Positions 7,991 to 14,114 of a stretch of 20,694 nucleotides of DNA are shown one piece after another (within the stretch, counting starts at the first letter, position 1; each line of letters opens with the position of its first letter). This DNA is from Syntrophaceae bacterium UBA7520. Lineage in GTDB: Bacteria > Desulfobacterota > Syntrophia > Syntrophales > Smithellaceae. The translations under genes were made by a program, and so were the position numbers. The stretch is from positions 2,158-22,851 of the forward strand of contig DLNC01000003.1 in assembly GCA_002478265.1 (NCBI GenBank), in the 5' to 3' direction. The notes under the pieces were generated by a model. That model was given only the letters and a program-made list of their open reading frames with translations, had not been told where the DNA came from and ran no database searches.

Positions 7991-8006
7991 TCGACATTTT
8001 TGTCGA
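7991..8006. promoter_or_regulatory. Perfect TCGACA-N4-TGTCGA dyad, candidate enhancer site for the NtrC-family regulator
   Basis: The dyad has two perfect 6-bp arms around TTTT. The half-site recurs at 8082-8087 (TCGACA) and 8227-8232 (TGTCGA); the longer word TTGTCGAAAAC at 8000-8010 reappears inverted at 8078-8088. The dyad sits about 200 bp upstream of the predicted sigma54 start, a normal distance for an activator that loops DNA. Assignment to the neighbouring regulator is an inference. Confidence 0.45.
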
Positions 8007-8185
8007 AAACGAGCCTTCAAGATCAATAAACTTGCAAGATGTTGTATTAATTGTATATTTTGACAAAATACCTTTTTGTTTTCGACAATTCTTGCCGTGT
8101 ATGCTGGTAAAAAAATTAACGCAAAAATGTAATCAAAAAAATATTTATACGTGATTTCGATAGCTTACGTTAAGAGATGCCGATT

Positions 8186-8201
8186 CGGCACGATACATGC
8201 T
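8186..8201 (+). promoter_or_regulatory. Sigma54 (-24/-12) promoter
   Basis: CGGCACGATACATGCT matches the sigma54 consensus TGGCACG-N4-TTGCW at all but two positions. It keeps the invariant GG (8187-8188) and GC (8199-8200) exactly 10 nt apart. It predicts a start near 8212 on the plus strand. A 13-bp palindrome, TGCCGATTCGGCA (8178-8190), overlaps the -24 element and may bind a second regulator. No coding sequence follows on this strand before the terminator at 8303. Confidence 0.65.
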
Positions 8202-8211
8202 TAACATAAAG

Positions 8212-8335
8212 TAAATTGTTAATAATTGTCGACTAAAATAACGGGCATAACTAGCCGACAGCAGATTAACCTGAGGGCATTAAGCCTTCTCTCTTCACTC
8301 CTAGGGAGGCTCCAAAAGAGCCTCCCTTTCCTTTT
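8212..8335 (+). ncRNA. Predicted sigma54-dependent small RNA, about 120 nt
   Basis: The RNA is bounded by the -24/-12 promoter (start about 8212) and an intrinsic terminator (8303-8335). It contains no ATG or GTG; the one TTG frame stops after six codons, so it is noncoding. Visible pieces are an AT-rich 5' part, a small hairpin AGGGC-AUUAA-GCCUU (about 8274-8288), a single-stranded-looking CU-rich tract (CUUCUCUCUUCACUCCU, about 8286-8302) and the terminator stem. A CU tract just before the terminator is where base-pairing small RNAs often carry an anti-Shine-Dalgarno seed. This is a prediction from architecture; I do not recognise a known RNA family. Confidence 0.5.
8303..8335 (+). terminator. 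Intrinsic terminator of the predicted small RNA
   Basis: AGGGAGGCTC (8303-8312) pairs perfectly with GAGCCTCCCT (8318-8327) around loop CAAAA, followed by TTTCCTTTT. There is no U tract in the minus direction (CTAGG follows), so it is oriented plus, although no plus-strand gene lies upstream. It also prevents antisense reading into rarA. Confidence 0.8.
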
Positions 8336-8354
8336 GCGCAAAAACCAATAGATA

Positions 8355-9701
8355 TTATCTGCCGCCACTTTTTTTTGCTCTTTCCCAAGCATCCATTCTC
8401 TTTTTTATTGTCTCTTCAAAACCCATGCCTTTGGGACGGTAAAATGATTTTTGGCTGATTTTTTCCGGCAGGTATTCCTGCGCGGTATAAGCGTCTTCAT
8501 AATCATGCGCGTATTTATAATCTTTGCCGTAATCGAGTTCTTTCATTAATTGCGTGGGCGCGTTGCGTATATGCAAAGGTACAGGGAGGTATCCTGTCTG
8601 TTTTATCTCATCCTTCACCAACCCTAATCCGGCATAGAGCGCGTTGCTCTTCGGAGCGGTGGCCAGATAAACAGCCGCCTGCGCCAAAGCCAATTCTCCC
8701 TCCGGCAAGCCAATAAAGTGATAGGCCTGCTGCGCTGCCATGCAAACGACCAGCGCCTGCGGGTCGGCCATGCCCACATCTTCCGAGGCAAAGCGGATCA
8801 TGCGGCGGGCGATATACAAAGGATCCTCACCGGCGGTAAGCATCCTGGCCAGCCAATACAGGGCGGCATCGGGATCGCTGCCGCGCAGACTTTTATGAAA
8901 AGCGGAAATTAGATTGTAATGTTCCTCTCCATTCTTGTCATATAACAGAGCCTTCTTCTGCAACGCTTCACGGACGAAATCCTGTGTGATGTTTCTTTTT
9001 TCCGCGGGAAGATTCTGCACCATTGAAACAACCGCCTCCAGATTATTCAAGGCGCTGCGTGCGTCTCCATCGGCAAGACGAACAAGATAGCGAATGGTCT
9101 TTTCATGCATCTTTACCGCATATTTTCCCAATCCTTTTTTCTCGTCGTTAAGGGCCCGCTCGACCATCGTCATAAGTTCTTCCTCGGAAAACGGCTTTAA
9201 AACCAATACCCGCGCGCGGGACAAAAGCGGGGCAATAACTTCAAAAGAAGGATTCTCCGTGGTCGCGCCGATTAACGTGATGAGGCCGCTTTCCACGTGC
9301 GGCAGAAAAGCGTCCTGCTGCGTTTTGTTGAAGCGGTGAATTTCGTCGACAAAGAGGATCAGCTTCCTGTTTTTTTCATCCTGCAGCTGCTTTGCCTCCT
9401 CGATGACCGTACGGATTTCTTTCACGCCGGAAAGCACCGCCGAGAAACTGACAAATTTCGATCTGGTCTCCGCGGCCAGAACCCTGGCCAGAGTCGTTTT
9501 TCCCGAACCGGGCGGACCCCAGAAAATCATGGAAAACAACCTATCTTCTTCCAGCGCTCGCCTCAGCAGGCATCCTTCGCCCGTCAGATGCGGCTGGCCG
9601 ACATATTCAGAAAGCTTTTGCGGCCTCATTCTTTCCGCCAACGGCGCTTTTTCCCGGGCATCGCCGCCGGTATTCATACCGAATAAATCCATGGTTTTCA
9701 T
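8355..9701 (-). CDS. rarA: Replication-associated recombination protein RarA (MgsA), AAA+ ATPase
   Basis: 448 residues, the usual RarA length. Walker A GPPGSGKT is at 62-69, Walker B LILFVDEIHRF with DEIH at 119-122, sensor 1 GATTEN at 145-150 and SRAR at 161-164. The RarA-specific C-terminal half includes EDVGMADPQAL and the LATAPKSNALY and VPLHIRNAPT stretches. RarA is a clamp-loader-like tetramer that acts at stalled forks and single-strand DNA junctions. Its ATG at 9701 overlaps the stop of the upstream 85-residue gene by four bases (ATGA), so the two are translationally coupled. All ATPase motifs are intact. Confidence 0.95.
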   Translation of the reverse strand: MKTMDLFGMNTGGDAREKAPLAERMRPQKLSEYVGQPHLTGEGCLLRRALEEDRLFSMIFWGPPGSGKTTLARVLAAETRSKFVSFSAVLSGVKEIRTVIEEAKQLQDEKNRKLILFVDEIHRFNKTQQDAFLPHVESGLITLIGATTENPSFEVIAPLLSRARVLVLKPFSEEELMTMVERALNDEKKGLGKYAVKMHEKTIRYLVRLADGDARSALNNLEAVVSMVQNLPAEKRNITQDFVREALQKKALLYDKNGEEHYNLISAFHKSLRGSDPDAALYWLARMLTAGEDPLYIARRMIRFASEDVGMADPQALVVCMAAQQAYHFIGLPEGELALAQAAVYLATAPKSNALYAGLGLVKDEIKQTGYLPVPLHIRNAPTQLMKELDYGKDYKYAHDYEDAYTAQEYLPEKISQKSFYRPKGMGFEETIKKRMDAWERAKKSGGR

Positions 9702-9955
9702 TTTTGCCTCTTGGCCTGTTCAATAAGCTCAACTAATGTCAAAACTTTCTCCTTTGGCTCCGCGCCGGCAAAACGGCTCCATTGAGCAGACGTTAACGCG
9801 CGCCTGAGAACATCTATTACGTCAAAAGCCGCATCCCAACAGGCAGCAATCCTCGCGCATGGCAAATCGCCTGCTTCCCGCAGGCAATAGGAAAAAGTCA
9901 TTTCGTCACCCAGCTTCGGGCAACGGATCATTTTTTTATCATGCTCGGTCTTCAT
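9698..9955 (-). CDS. Small conserved-looking four-cysteine protein coupled to rarA
   Basis: 85 residues. Four Cys (12, 24, 33, 39) are arranged as RCPKLGDEMTFSYC, then LPCARIAACW, which looks like a small metal-binding knuckle. A predicted helical C-terminal half follows (VIDVLRRALTS...KVLTLVELIEQAKRQK). It overlaps rarA by four bases. The ATG at 9955 has no good ribosome binding site, nor does the in-frame ATG nine codons in, so the exact start is open. I do not recognise a named family. The coupling to rarA suggests a shared DNA-maintenance context but proves nothing. Confidence 0.65.
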   Translation of the reverse strand: MKTEHDKKMIRCPKLGDEMTFSYCLREAGDLPCARIAACWDAAFDVIDVLRRALTSAQWSRFAGAEPKEKVLTLVELIEQAKRQK

Positions 9956-9981
9956 GAGGAAAAAGCTTGGCGAAAAAAAGA

Positions 9982-10019
9982 AAAGCCGTCAAGAACTTTG
10001 TTTTCCTGACGGCTTTTTG
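9982..10019 (-). terminator. Intrinsic terminator of trpB2
   Basis: On the minus strand AGCCGTCA pairs with TGACGGCT (10008-10015 with 9985-9992), with A/T flanks extending the stem, and TTTTCTTTTTTT follows. It begins about 20 nt after the trpB2 stop. It lies only about 27 nt before the next gene's ATG at 9955, so the rarA operon needs either read-through or a promoter inside the trpB2 3' end. Confidence 0.75.
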
Positions 10020-10037
10020 ATGATTCACGGTCAATGC

Positions 10038-11399
10038 TTAAGGCTTCGGGAAATCCTTAATGGCTAAAAGAGCCTTTTGTATCTCTTCATCCGGCAGCTC
10101 ATATGCCTGAAGTTTTCCGGACAGATAAGCGTCATACGCGGCCAGATCCACCAGGCCATGTCCGCTCCAGTTAAAGAGAATAACTTTTTCCTTGCCTTCT
10201 TCCTTGGCGCGCATAGCTTCGTCAACAACGGCCGCCAGCACATGATTTGTTTCCGGGGCCGGAATAAAACCTTCCGAACGCGCCCATTTAACACCGGCGT
10301 CAAAAGTCTTGAGCTGGTCATAAGCTCTGGCTTCGATAATTTTTTCCTTTACCAGATGACTGACGATCGGCGCCATGCCATGATAACGCAATCCGCCCGC
10401 ATGAATCGGCGCGGGAATGTAATCATGTCCCAGCGTGTACATCGGCAAAAGCGGCGTTGATTTGGCCAGATCTCCGAAGTCATAAGCGAAGGGCCCCTTC
10501 GTCATGGTGGGGCAAGAAGAAGGCTCGGCGCCAACTACTTTCACTTTTTTACCGTTGATTTTATCACAGACAAAAGGCATGGCGACACCGGCAAAATTGC
10601 TGCCGCCACCGCAGCAACCCATGACTACGTCTGGATAAACCCCTATTTTTTTAAGCTGCTTCTGGGCTTCCAGGCCTATGATCGACTGGTAAAGGAGCAC
10701 GTGATTGAGCACGCTGCCCAGCGCGTACTTGGTGTTGGGCGTGGTGACGGCGTCTTCAATAGCTTCACTGATGGCAATACCCAGGCTGCCGGGAGAATCA
10801 GGATGCTCGGCCAAAACATTGCGGCCGGCCTGCGTCAGATTGCTGGGAGAAGGTATGCATTCGGCGCCCCAGGTATTCATCATCAGCCGCCGATATGGCT
10901 TTTGTTCATAACTGATTTTCACCATGTATACCCGGCAGGGAAGTCCGAACATTTGACAGGCCATGGAAAGAGCGCTGCCCCACTGGCCAGCGCCGGTTTC
11001 GGTGGTGATGCGCTTTGTTCCGGCAACTTTATTGTAATAAGCCATCGGGATTGCCGCGTTGGGTTTGTGCGAACCGGCGGGACTCACACCTTCGTGCTTA
11101 TAATAAATCTTCACCGGGCAATTCAGAAGCTTTTCGAAGTTGAGCGCGCGATACAGAGGAGAGGGGCGCCACAACAGATATTTTCGCAAAACTTCTTCGG
11201 GAATATCGATCCAGCGCTGGCTGGATGCTTCCTGTTCAATGATATTCATGGGAAAAATGGCCGACATATCATTGGGGGTAATCGGCTGTCCTGTCCCCGG
11301 ATGCAGAGGCGGCCTCATCGGGGTGGGCATATCCGCGACGATATTATACCACTGCTTGGGTATCTCGCTATCATCTAACAATACTTTAACCTGATCCAT
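10038..11399 (-). CDS. trpB: Tryptophan synthase beta chain of the TrpB2 type
   Basis: 453 residues from ATG 11397-11399, chosen because AAGGAG lies 7 nt upstream; a longer frame back to 11471 overlaps the attenuator. The PLP lysine is Lys112 in EGVSPAGSHKPN, the catalytic Glu134 in TTETGAGQWG, and the PLP phosphate loop GCCGGGSNFAG is at 261-271. The ~450-residue length, the AGSHKPN form of the lysine motif and the N-terminal extension (PMRPPLHPGTGQPI) mark TrpB2 rather than the ~400-residue TrpB1. TrpB2 joins indole and serine to give Trp, often without a tight TrpA partner. No other trp gene lies in the window. Control by an upstream Trp-codon attenuator supports a real role in Trp supply. 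The gene has its own promoter and terminator. Confidence 0.93.
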   Translation of the reverse strand: MDQVKVLLDDSEIPKQWYNIVADMPTPMRPPLHPGTGQPITPNDMSAIFPMNIIEQEASSQRWIDIPEEVLRKYLLWRPSPLYRALNFEKLLNCPVKIYYKHEGVSPAGSHKPNAAIPMAYYNKVAGTKRITTETGAGQWGSALSMACQMFGLPCRVYMVKISYEQKPYRRLMMNTWGAECIPSPSNLTQAGRNVLAEHPDSPGSLGIAISEAIEDAVTTPNTKYALGSVLNHVLLYQSIIGLEAQKQLKKIGVYPDVVMGCCGGGSNFAGVAMPFVCDKINGKKVKVVGAEPSSCPTMTKGPFAYDFGDLAKSTPLLPMYTLGHDYIPAPIHAGGLRYHGMAPIVSHLVKEKIIEARAYDQLKTFDAGVKWARSEGFIPAPETNHVLAAVVDEAMRAKEEGKEKVILFNWSGHGLVDLAAYDAYLSGKLQAYELPDEEIQKALLAIKDFPKP

Positions 11400-11437
11400 A
11401 TGTTCTCTCCTTCCAAAATTATTTGAAAAATGCTGCC

Positions 11438-11473
11438 AAAAAAAATGCCATGGATTATTTTCCCATGGCATTT
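11438..11473 (-). terminator. Attenuator terminator in the trpB2 leader
   Basis: On the minus strand AAATGCCATGG (11463-11473) pairs perfectly over 11 bp with CCATGGCATTT (11443-11453), loop 9 nt, with eight T (11438-11445) at the 3' side. It lies between the promoter and trpB2, ending about 38 nt before the start codon, so it must be conditional or trpB2 would not be expressed from this promoter. Confidence 0.9.
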
Positions 11474-11535
11474 GATTTTATTTTCCGGAGTCATGGGAAG
11501 GAACCTCCCCGCCCATACTCACTTTTTGTCCGAGC

Positions 11536-11592
11536 TTATGGGCAGATATTTTCTATCTGCCACCACCAGTTATTTAAATAATTTGCCGACAT
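11536..11592 (-). CDS. trpL: Tryptophan leader peptide with three consecutive Trp codons
   Basis: The 18-residue peptide MSANYLNNWWWQIENICP is followed by TAA at 11536-11538. Three successive TGG codons occupy 11560-11568, immediately before and overlapping the first hairpin, and the stop codon lies in segment b. This is the layout needed for ribosome-mediated attenuation. The ribosome binding site is weak (GAG, 6 nt before the ATG at 11590-11592). The start is about 24 nt after the predicted transcription start. Confidence 0.85.
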   Translation of the reverse strand: MSANYLNNWWWQIENICP

Positions 11593-11622
11593 TGTTTTCT
11601 CAAATTATTCTTGATGGCAGAT

Positions 11623-11665
11623 TTCGTAGCACAGCAAATAAATAATTGTCAAGACCAATTATTTA
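11623..11665 (-). promoter_or_regulatory. trpB2 leader promoter with a 10-bp inverted repeat over the -35
   Basis: On the minus strand TTGACA (11647-11652), an 18-nt spacer and TACGAA (11623-11628) preceded by TG (extended -10) form a promoter; the transcript would start near 11616. A perfect inverted repeat, TAAATAATTG (11639-11648) and CAATTATTTA (11656-11665) with a 7-nt centre, is centred at the -35. It may be an operator, or a weak AT-rich terminator for the gene ending at 11680. Confidence 0.55.
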
Positions 11666-11679
11666 GCGGAAAAATGACC

Positions 11680-12627
11680 CTAAACATGATTGCGCAGCTT
11701 GAGCTCAAAAGGGTGCGGGTTTAAATATGTCTGAGCCTTAAGATAAGGCTCATTGTATTTGCGGACATAATGACCAATCAAAGAAACAGGAACAACAAGC
11801 GGCACATAACCCTTCTGGTATTTTTCAATTATATCCATGAGCTCCTTTTTTTCATCGGTGGAAAGCTGTTTTTTAAAATATCCCATCATGTGCTGCAGGA
11901 CATTCGCGTGCTTTTTGGGCGTAGCTTTCGAAGACATGGCCTCCAGCAACAACTCTTGATACTTCGCGCGCATTTCCGGCACAGACATGCTTTTCTGCCC
12001 GGCAACAAGCTGTCCCATGAGCTGATAATATTTGGGGCTGTGCGCCAAAATCAAAAATTTTTGCGCGGCGTGAAAATCAACCAGGGCCTTTCTGCTTTTA
12101 TTTTGCCGCAGAGATTCTCGCCACCTCTTGAGAACAAATATTCTTTCAATAAAATTTTCCCGCAATTCAGGATCGTGAAGCCGTCCTTCGTCTTCCGCCG
12201 GCAACAGCGGAAAACGCTCCATAAATATACGGGCGAAAATTCCGACGCCCTGTTTCACGGGCATCTTATTTTCATTGTAAATTTTCACCCTTTCCATGCC
12301 GCTCGAGGGGGAATCACTTTTAAAAATAAAGCCGCAGAGGTCTTCTTTTTCCAGTTCACGGACGCGCTTTTGCGCCCAGTTTACCATGCGCCTGGTCATG
12401 TCCACTCTGGTTCGGGTGGTCAGCAGACGCTCTTTGCCGGGTTCTCCTTCCAGATGCATGGATTCGCGGGGGATGCCCAGGCCGCACTCAACTTCCGGAC
12501 ACACGGCCAGATACTCCACATACTGTCCCAGCGTTTCTTTGAGGAACCTGTCCAGCTTATGCCCGCCGTCATACCGAACATTTTCGCCCAGCAGACAGGC
12601 GCTTATTCCCAGTTTGATTTTTTCCAT
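11680..12627 (-). CDS. DUF523-DUF1722 fusion protein (TudS/YbgA-like)
   Basis: 315 residues. The N-terminal DUF523 half (about 5-150) has SACLLGENVRYDGGHK with Cys11, AVCPEVECGLGIPRE with Cys43 and Cys48, and FKSDSPSSGMERV at 102-114. The C-terminal DUF1722 half (about 190-305) is helical (FHAAQKFLILAHSPKYY, HANVLQHMMGYFKKQL). Some DUF523 proteins (TudS) are [4Fe-4S] desulfidases of thiouracil that use three Cys. Here the common SPSCG reads SPSSG (Ser109), so the third ligand would be missing or supplied by another Cys such as Cys48 or Cys98. Activity is therefore uncertain. It follows the GpsA-like gene by 12 nt in the same operon. Confidence 0.85.
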   Translation of the reverse strand: MEKIKLGISACLLGENVRYDGGHKLDRFLKETLGQYVEYLAVCPEVECGLGIPRESMHLEGEPGKERLLTTRTRVDMTRRMVNWAQKRVRELEKEDLCGFIFKSDSPSSGMERVKIYNENKMPVKQGVGIFARIFMERFPLLPAEDEGRLHDPELRENFIERIFVLKRWRESLRQNKSRKALVDFHAAQKFLILAHSPKYYQLMGQLVAGQKSMSVPEMRAKYQELLLEAMSSKATPKKHANVLQHMMGYFKKQLSTDEKKELMDIIEKYQKGYVPLVVPVSLIGHYVRKYNEPYLKAQTYLNPHPFELKLRNHV

Positions 12628-12639
12628 TTTTAATTTCTC

Positions 12640-13833
12640 TTACAGGAAAATTTCTTTATCGCGGCGGTACCAATAATTGGGAAGTATGCGGTACATAAAC
12701 CGCGAAAGAGGCCCGATGTATTCCTTGGTCCGTTTGTCATACTGACAGGCGTGAATGATCATATCTTTTATTTTGCTTTTTTGACCAGCTTCGTTAAAGA
12801 GCTTGTAAGCGCAGGTGAACAGCGGGCTATACATATTTTTCTTTTCCAGGTATTTATGCACATTTCTTATTGTATTGGGACCTTCCGGCATGCCGTCAAT
12901 TCTCTCCAGGACACGCAAGTTTGTTTCAATAGGATTGCCTGAGTAAAGCTCGTAAAAATATCTGCCGTAGCGGTAATTCTTGCTGGCAATTGATGAGATG
13001 GTCACATACAAGTCGCCCACACCCGCCTGGCTGTGAAACGCCTGAAAATGCCCGCCGAGAATTCGGGAAAGCGAACGGATTTCCACGCCGGCGCGCGCGA
13101 AAAGCGTTCCCGGCATGGAACTGCCCAAATCCAGACAATCCGCCACGCCTTTGATGTTGGCGACGATATTTTTCAGCGCGCCGCACGCTTCCACTCCCAC
13201 AATATCGAAATTATAATAGGTGTTCAGTTCCCGCCTGTTAAATTTCAGAAAATACTCCCTCACCATATTGGCGATTTTTTTCTTGCCGGCCACGGTAAGG
13301 CAAATCGGATTGCCCAGCGCCAGGTCAACGTCAAAAAAGGGGCCGCCGATACAGACGATTTCGTACTTATGTTTTATTTTGGATAAATTGTAATTGATCA
13401 TCTGTGAAGGCGTAACGAGATCTTTGTGTATTTCGTCGGAGATCAGGCCTTTGATGGGAGAAATCAGACAGGTGTATCCGGCCTTCTTTTCGATCAGCGG
13501 CTTCATGTAATTGAGCAGTTCCGTCAGACGGTTCATCGTTACGGTGAGAATGATGAAATCATTGTTTTCGACGACATATTCTAGGTCATTGGTGGCGACA
13601 ACGCTGGGCGACAACAACGGCACGTTCTCCATACCGCCCAGGCGATCGGCGAGATCCTTGGTGAGATGCAGCGGATTTAAATGATCTCTGTTAATCGCCT
13701 TGCAGACTTCCGCATCATGATAGTACATGGTAACACGTTTTTTATCGCGCCCGAGCTTGTAGGCAAAAGAAGTTCCGAGACGGCCGGGCCCGATGATGGC
13801 CACCTTGCTTATGTCGAAGTTGGAAATTAACAT
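12640..13833 (-). CDS. gpsA: NAD(P)-dependent glycerol-3-phosphate dehydrogenase family protein (GpsA-like), extended C-terminus
   Basis: 397 residues, against about 330-340 for standard GpsA. The N-terminal Rossmann motif is VAIIGPGRLGTSFA (11-24). A SPIKGL segment carries Lys128, and GVEACGALKNIVANIKG has Lys221-Asn222. SQAGVGDLYVT and SKNYRYGR substrate-side motifs and MPEGPNTI follow in GpsA order. These match the enzyme that reduces dihydroxyacetone phosphate to sn-glycerol-3-phosphate for phospholipid synthesis. The glycine loop (GPGRLG rather than GAGxWG) and about 50 extra C-terminal residues rich in Tyr/Arg make it a divergent member; it could be a paralogue with another substrate. 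Start ATG 13833 follows AAAGG 8 nt upstream. First gene of an operon with the DUF523 protein. Confidence 0.8.
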   Translation of the reverse strand: MLISNFDISKVAIIGPGRLGTSFAYKLGRDKKRVTMYYHDAEVCKAINRDHLNPLHLTKDLADRLGGMENVPLLSPSVVATNDLEYVVENNDFIILTVTMNRLTELLNYMKPLIEKKAGYTCLISPIKGLISDEIHKDLVTPSQMINYNLSKIKHKYEIVCIGGPFFDVDLALGNPICLTVAGKKKIANMVREYFLKFNRRELNTYYNFDIVGVEACGALKNIVANIKGVADCLDLGSSMPGTLFARAGVEIRSLSRILGGHFQAFHSQAGVGDLYVTISSIASKNYRYGRYFYELYSGNPIETNLRVLERIDGMPEGPNTIRNVHKYLEKKNMYSPLFTCAYKLFNEAGQKSKIKDMIIHACQYDKRTKEYIGPLSRFMYRILPNYWYRRDKEIFL

Positions 13834-13862
13834 TAAATAAGCCTTTTATAAAATGATGTGCT

Positions 13863-13890
13863 ATTATAAGAAATAATGGCATTCTGTCAA
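13863..13890 (-). promoter_or_regulatory. Consensus sigma70 promoter of the gpsA-like operon
   Basis: On the minus strand TTGACA (13885-13890), a 16-nt spacer and TATAAT (13863-13868): both hexamers are perfect. The start would fall about 22 nt before the ATG. Perfect 8-bp inverted arms GCTATTAT (13860-13867) and ATAATAGC (13894-13901) bracket it, one overlapping the -10. Confidence 0.8.
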
Positions 13891-14051
13891 ACGATAATAG
13901 CTCTTTTTTAATAAATAAATGAAGCAAATCGGACGCTTGTTTTATATTGCAATATCATCGGGGATTGTTTAAAAAAACGCTAAATTGAATGACTCCCTAG
14001 CAATAAATATTAGTGGCGGAAAAAAATTATAAACAACAACAAAAAGAAACA

Positions 14052-14080
14052 TTGTATTTTATGCCTTAAAAACAAATAAT
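14052..14080 (+). promoter_or_regulatory. Weak candidate promoter of the MORN-repeat gene
   Basis: TTGTAT (14052-14057), a 17-nt spacer and AATAAT (14075-14080). The -10 matches 5 of 6 but the -35 only 3 of 6. Nothing better is visible in 13902-14114, which is otherwise AT-rich and featureless. Confidence 0.25.
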
Positions 14081-14114
14081 AACTGATATTGACGTCTTTA
14101 CTGCATTAAAACAT

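Larger units (their letters stand above)
11438..11616 (-). promoter_or_regulatory. Tryptophan attenuator (trp leader) with six pairing segments
   Basis: In RNA order the segments are: a GGCAGAUA (11554-11561, overlapping the third Trp codon); b UAUCUGCCCAUA (11537-11548, containing the leader stop); c UAUGGGC (11511-11517, followed by GGGGAGG); d UUCCCAUG (11492-11499); e CAUGGGAA (11460-11467); f CCAUGGCAUUU (11443-11453). Termination set: a:b 8 bp, c:d (AUGGG with CCCAU, or GGGGAG with CUUCCC), e:f 11 bp. Antitermination set: b:c 7 perfect bp, d:e 8 perfect bp. A ribosome stalled at the Trp codons masks a, frees b and shifts the RNA to the second set. The pairing was read by eye; no folding energy was computed. 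Confidence 0.85.

Noticed and set aside
8060..8090. Perfect TTGACA on the plus strand upstream of the small RNA as a sigma70 promoter
   Set aside because: No -10 hexamer at 16-19 nt (the bases there are CGACAATTC), while a sigma54 element fits further downstream.
8303..8335. Hairpin at the end of rarA as the rarA terminator
   Set aside because: In the rarA direction no U tract follows the stem; the U-rich side is on the plus strand.
10701..11378. Plus-strand open frame opposite trpB2
   Set aside because: Antisense shadow; the sense strand has intact TrpB2 catalytic motifs and a proper ribosome binding site.
11430..11645. Plus-strand open frame of 71 codons across the trpB2 leader
   Set aside because: It has no ribosome binding site and is explained by the attenuator on the other strand.
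11770..12633. Long plus-strand open frame opposite the DUF523-DUF1722 gene
   Set aside because: It is the antisense shadow of a gene with clear family motifs, has no ribosome binding site and a His/Phe/Arg-rich composition typical of shadows.
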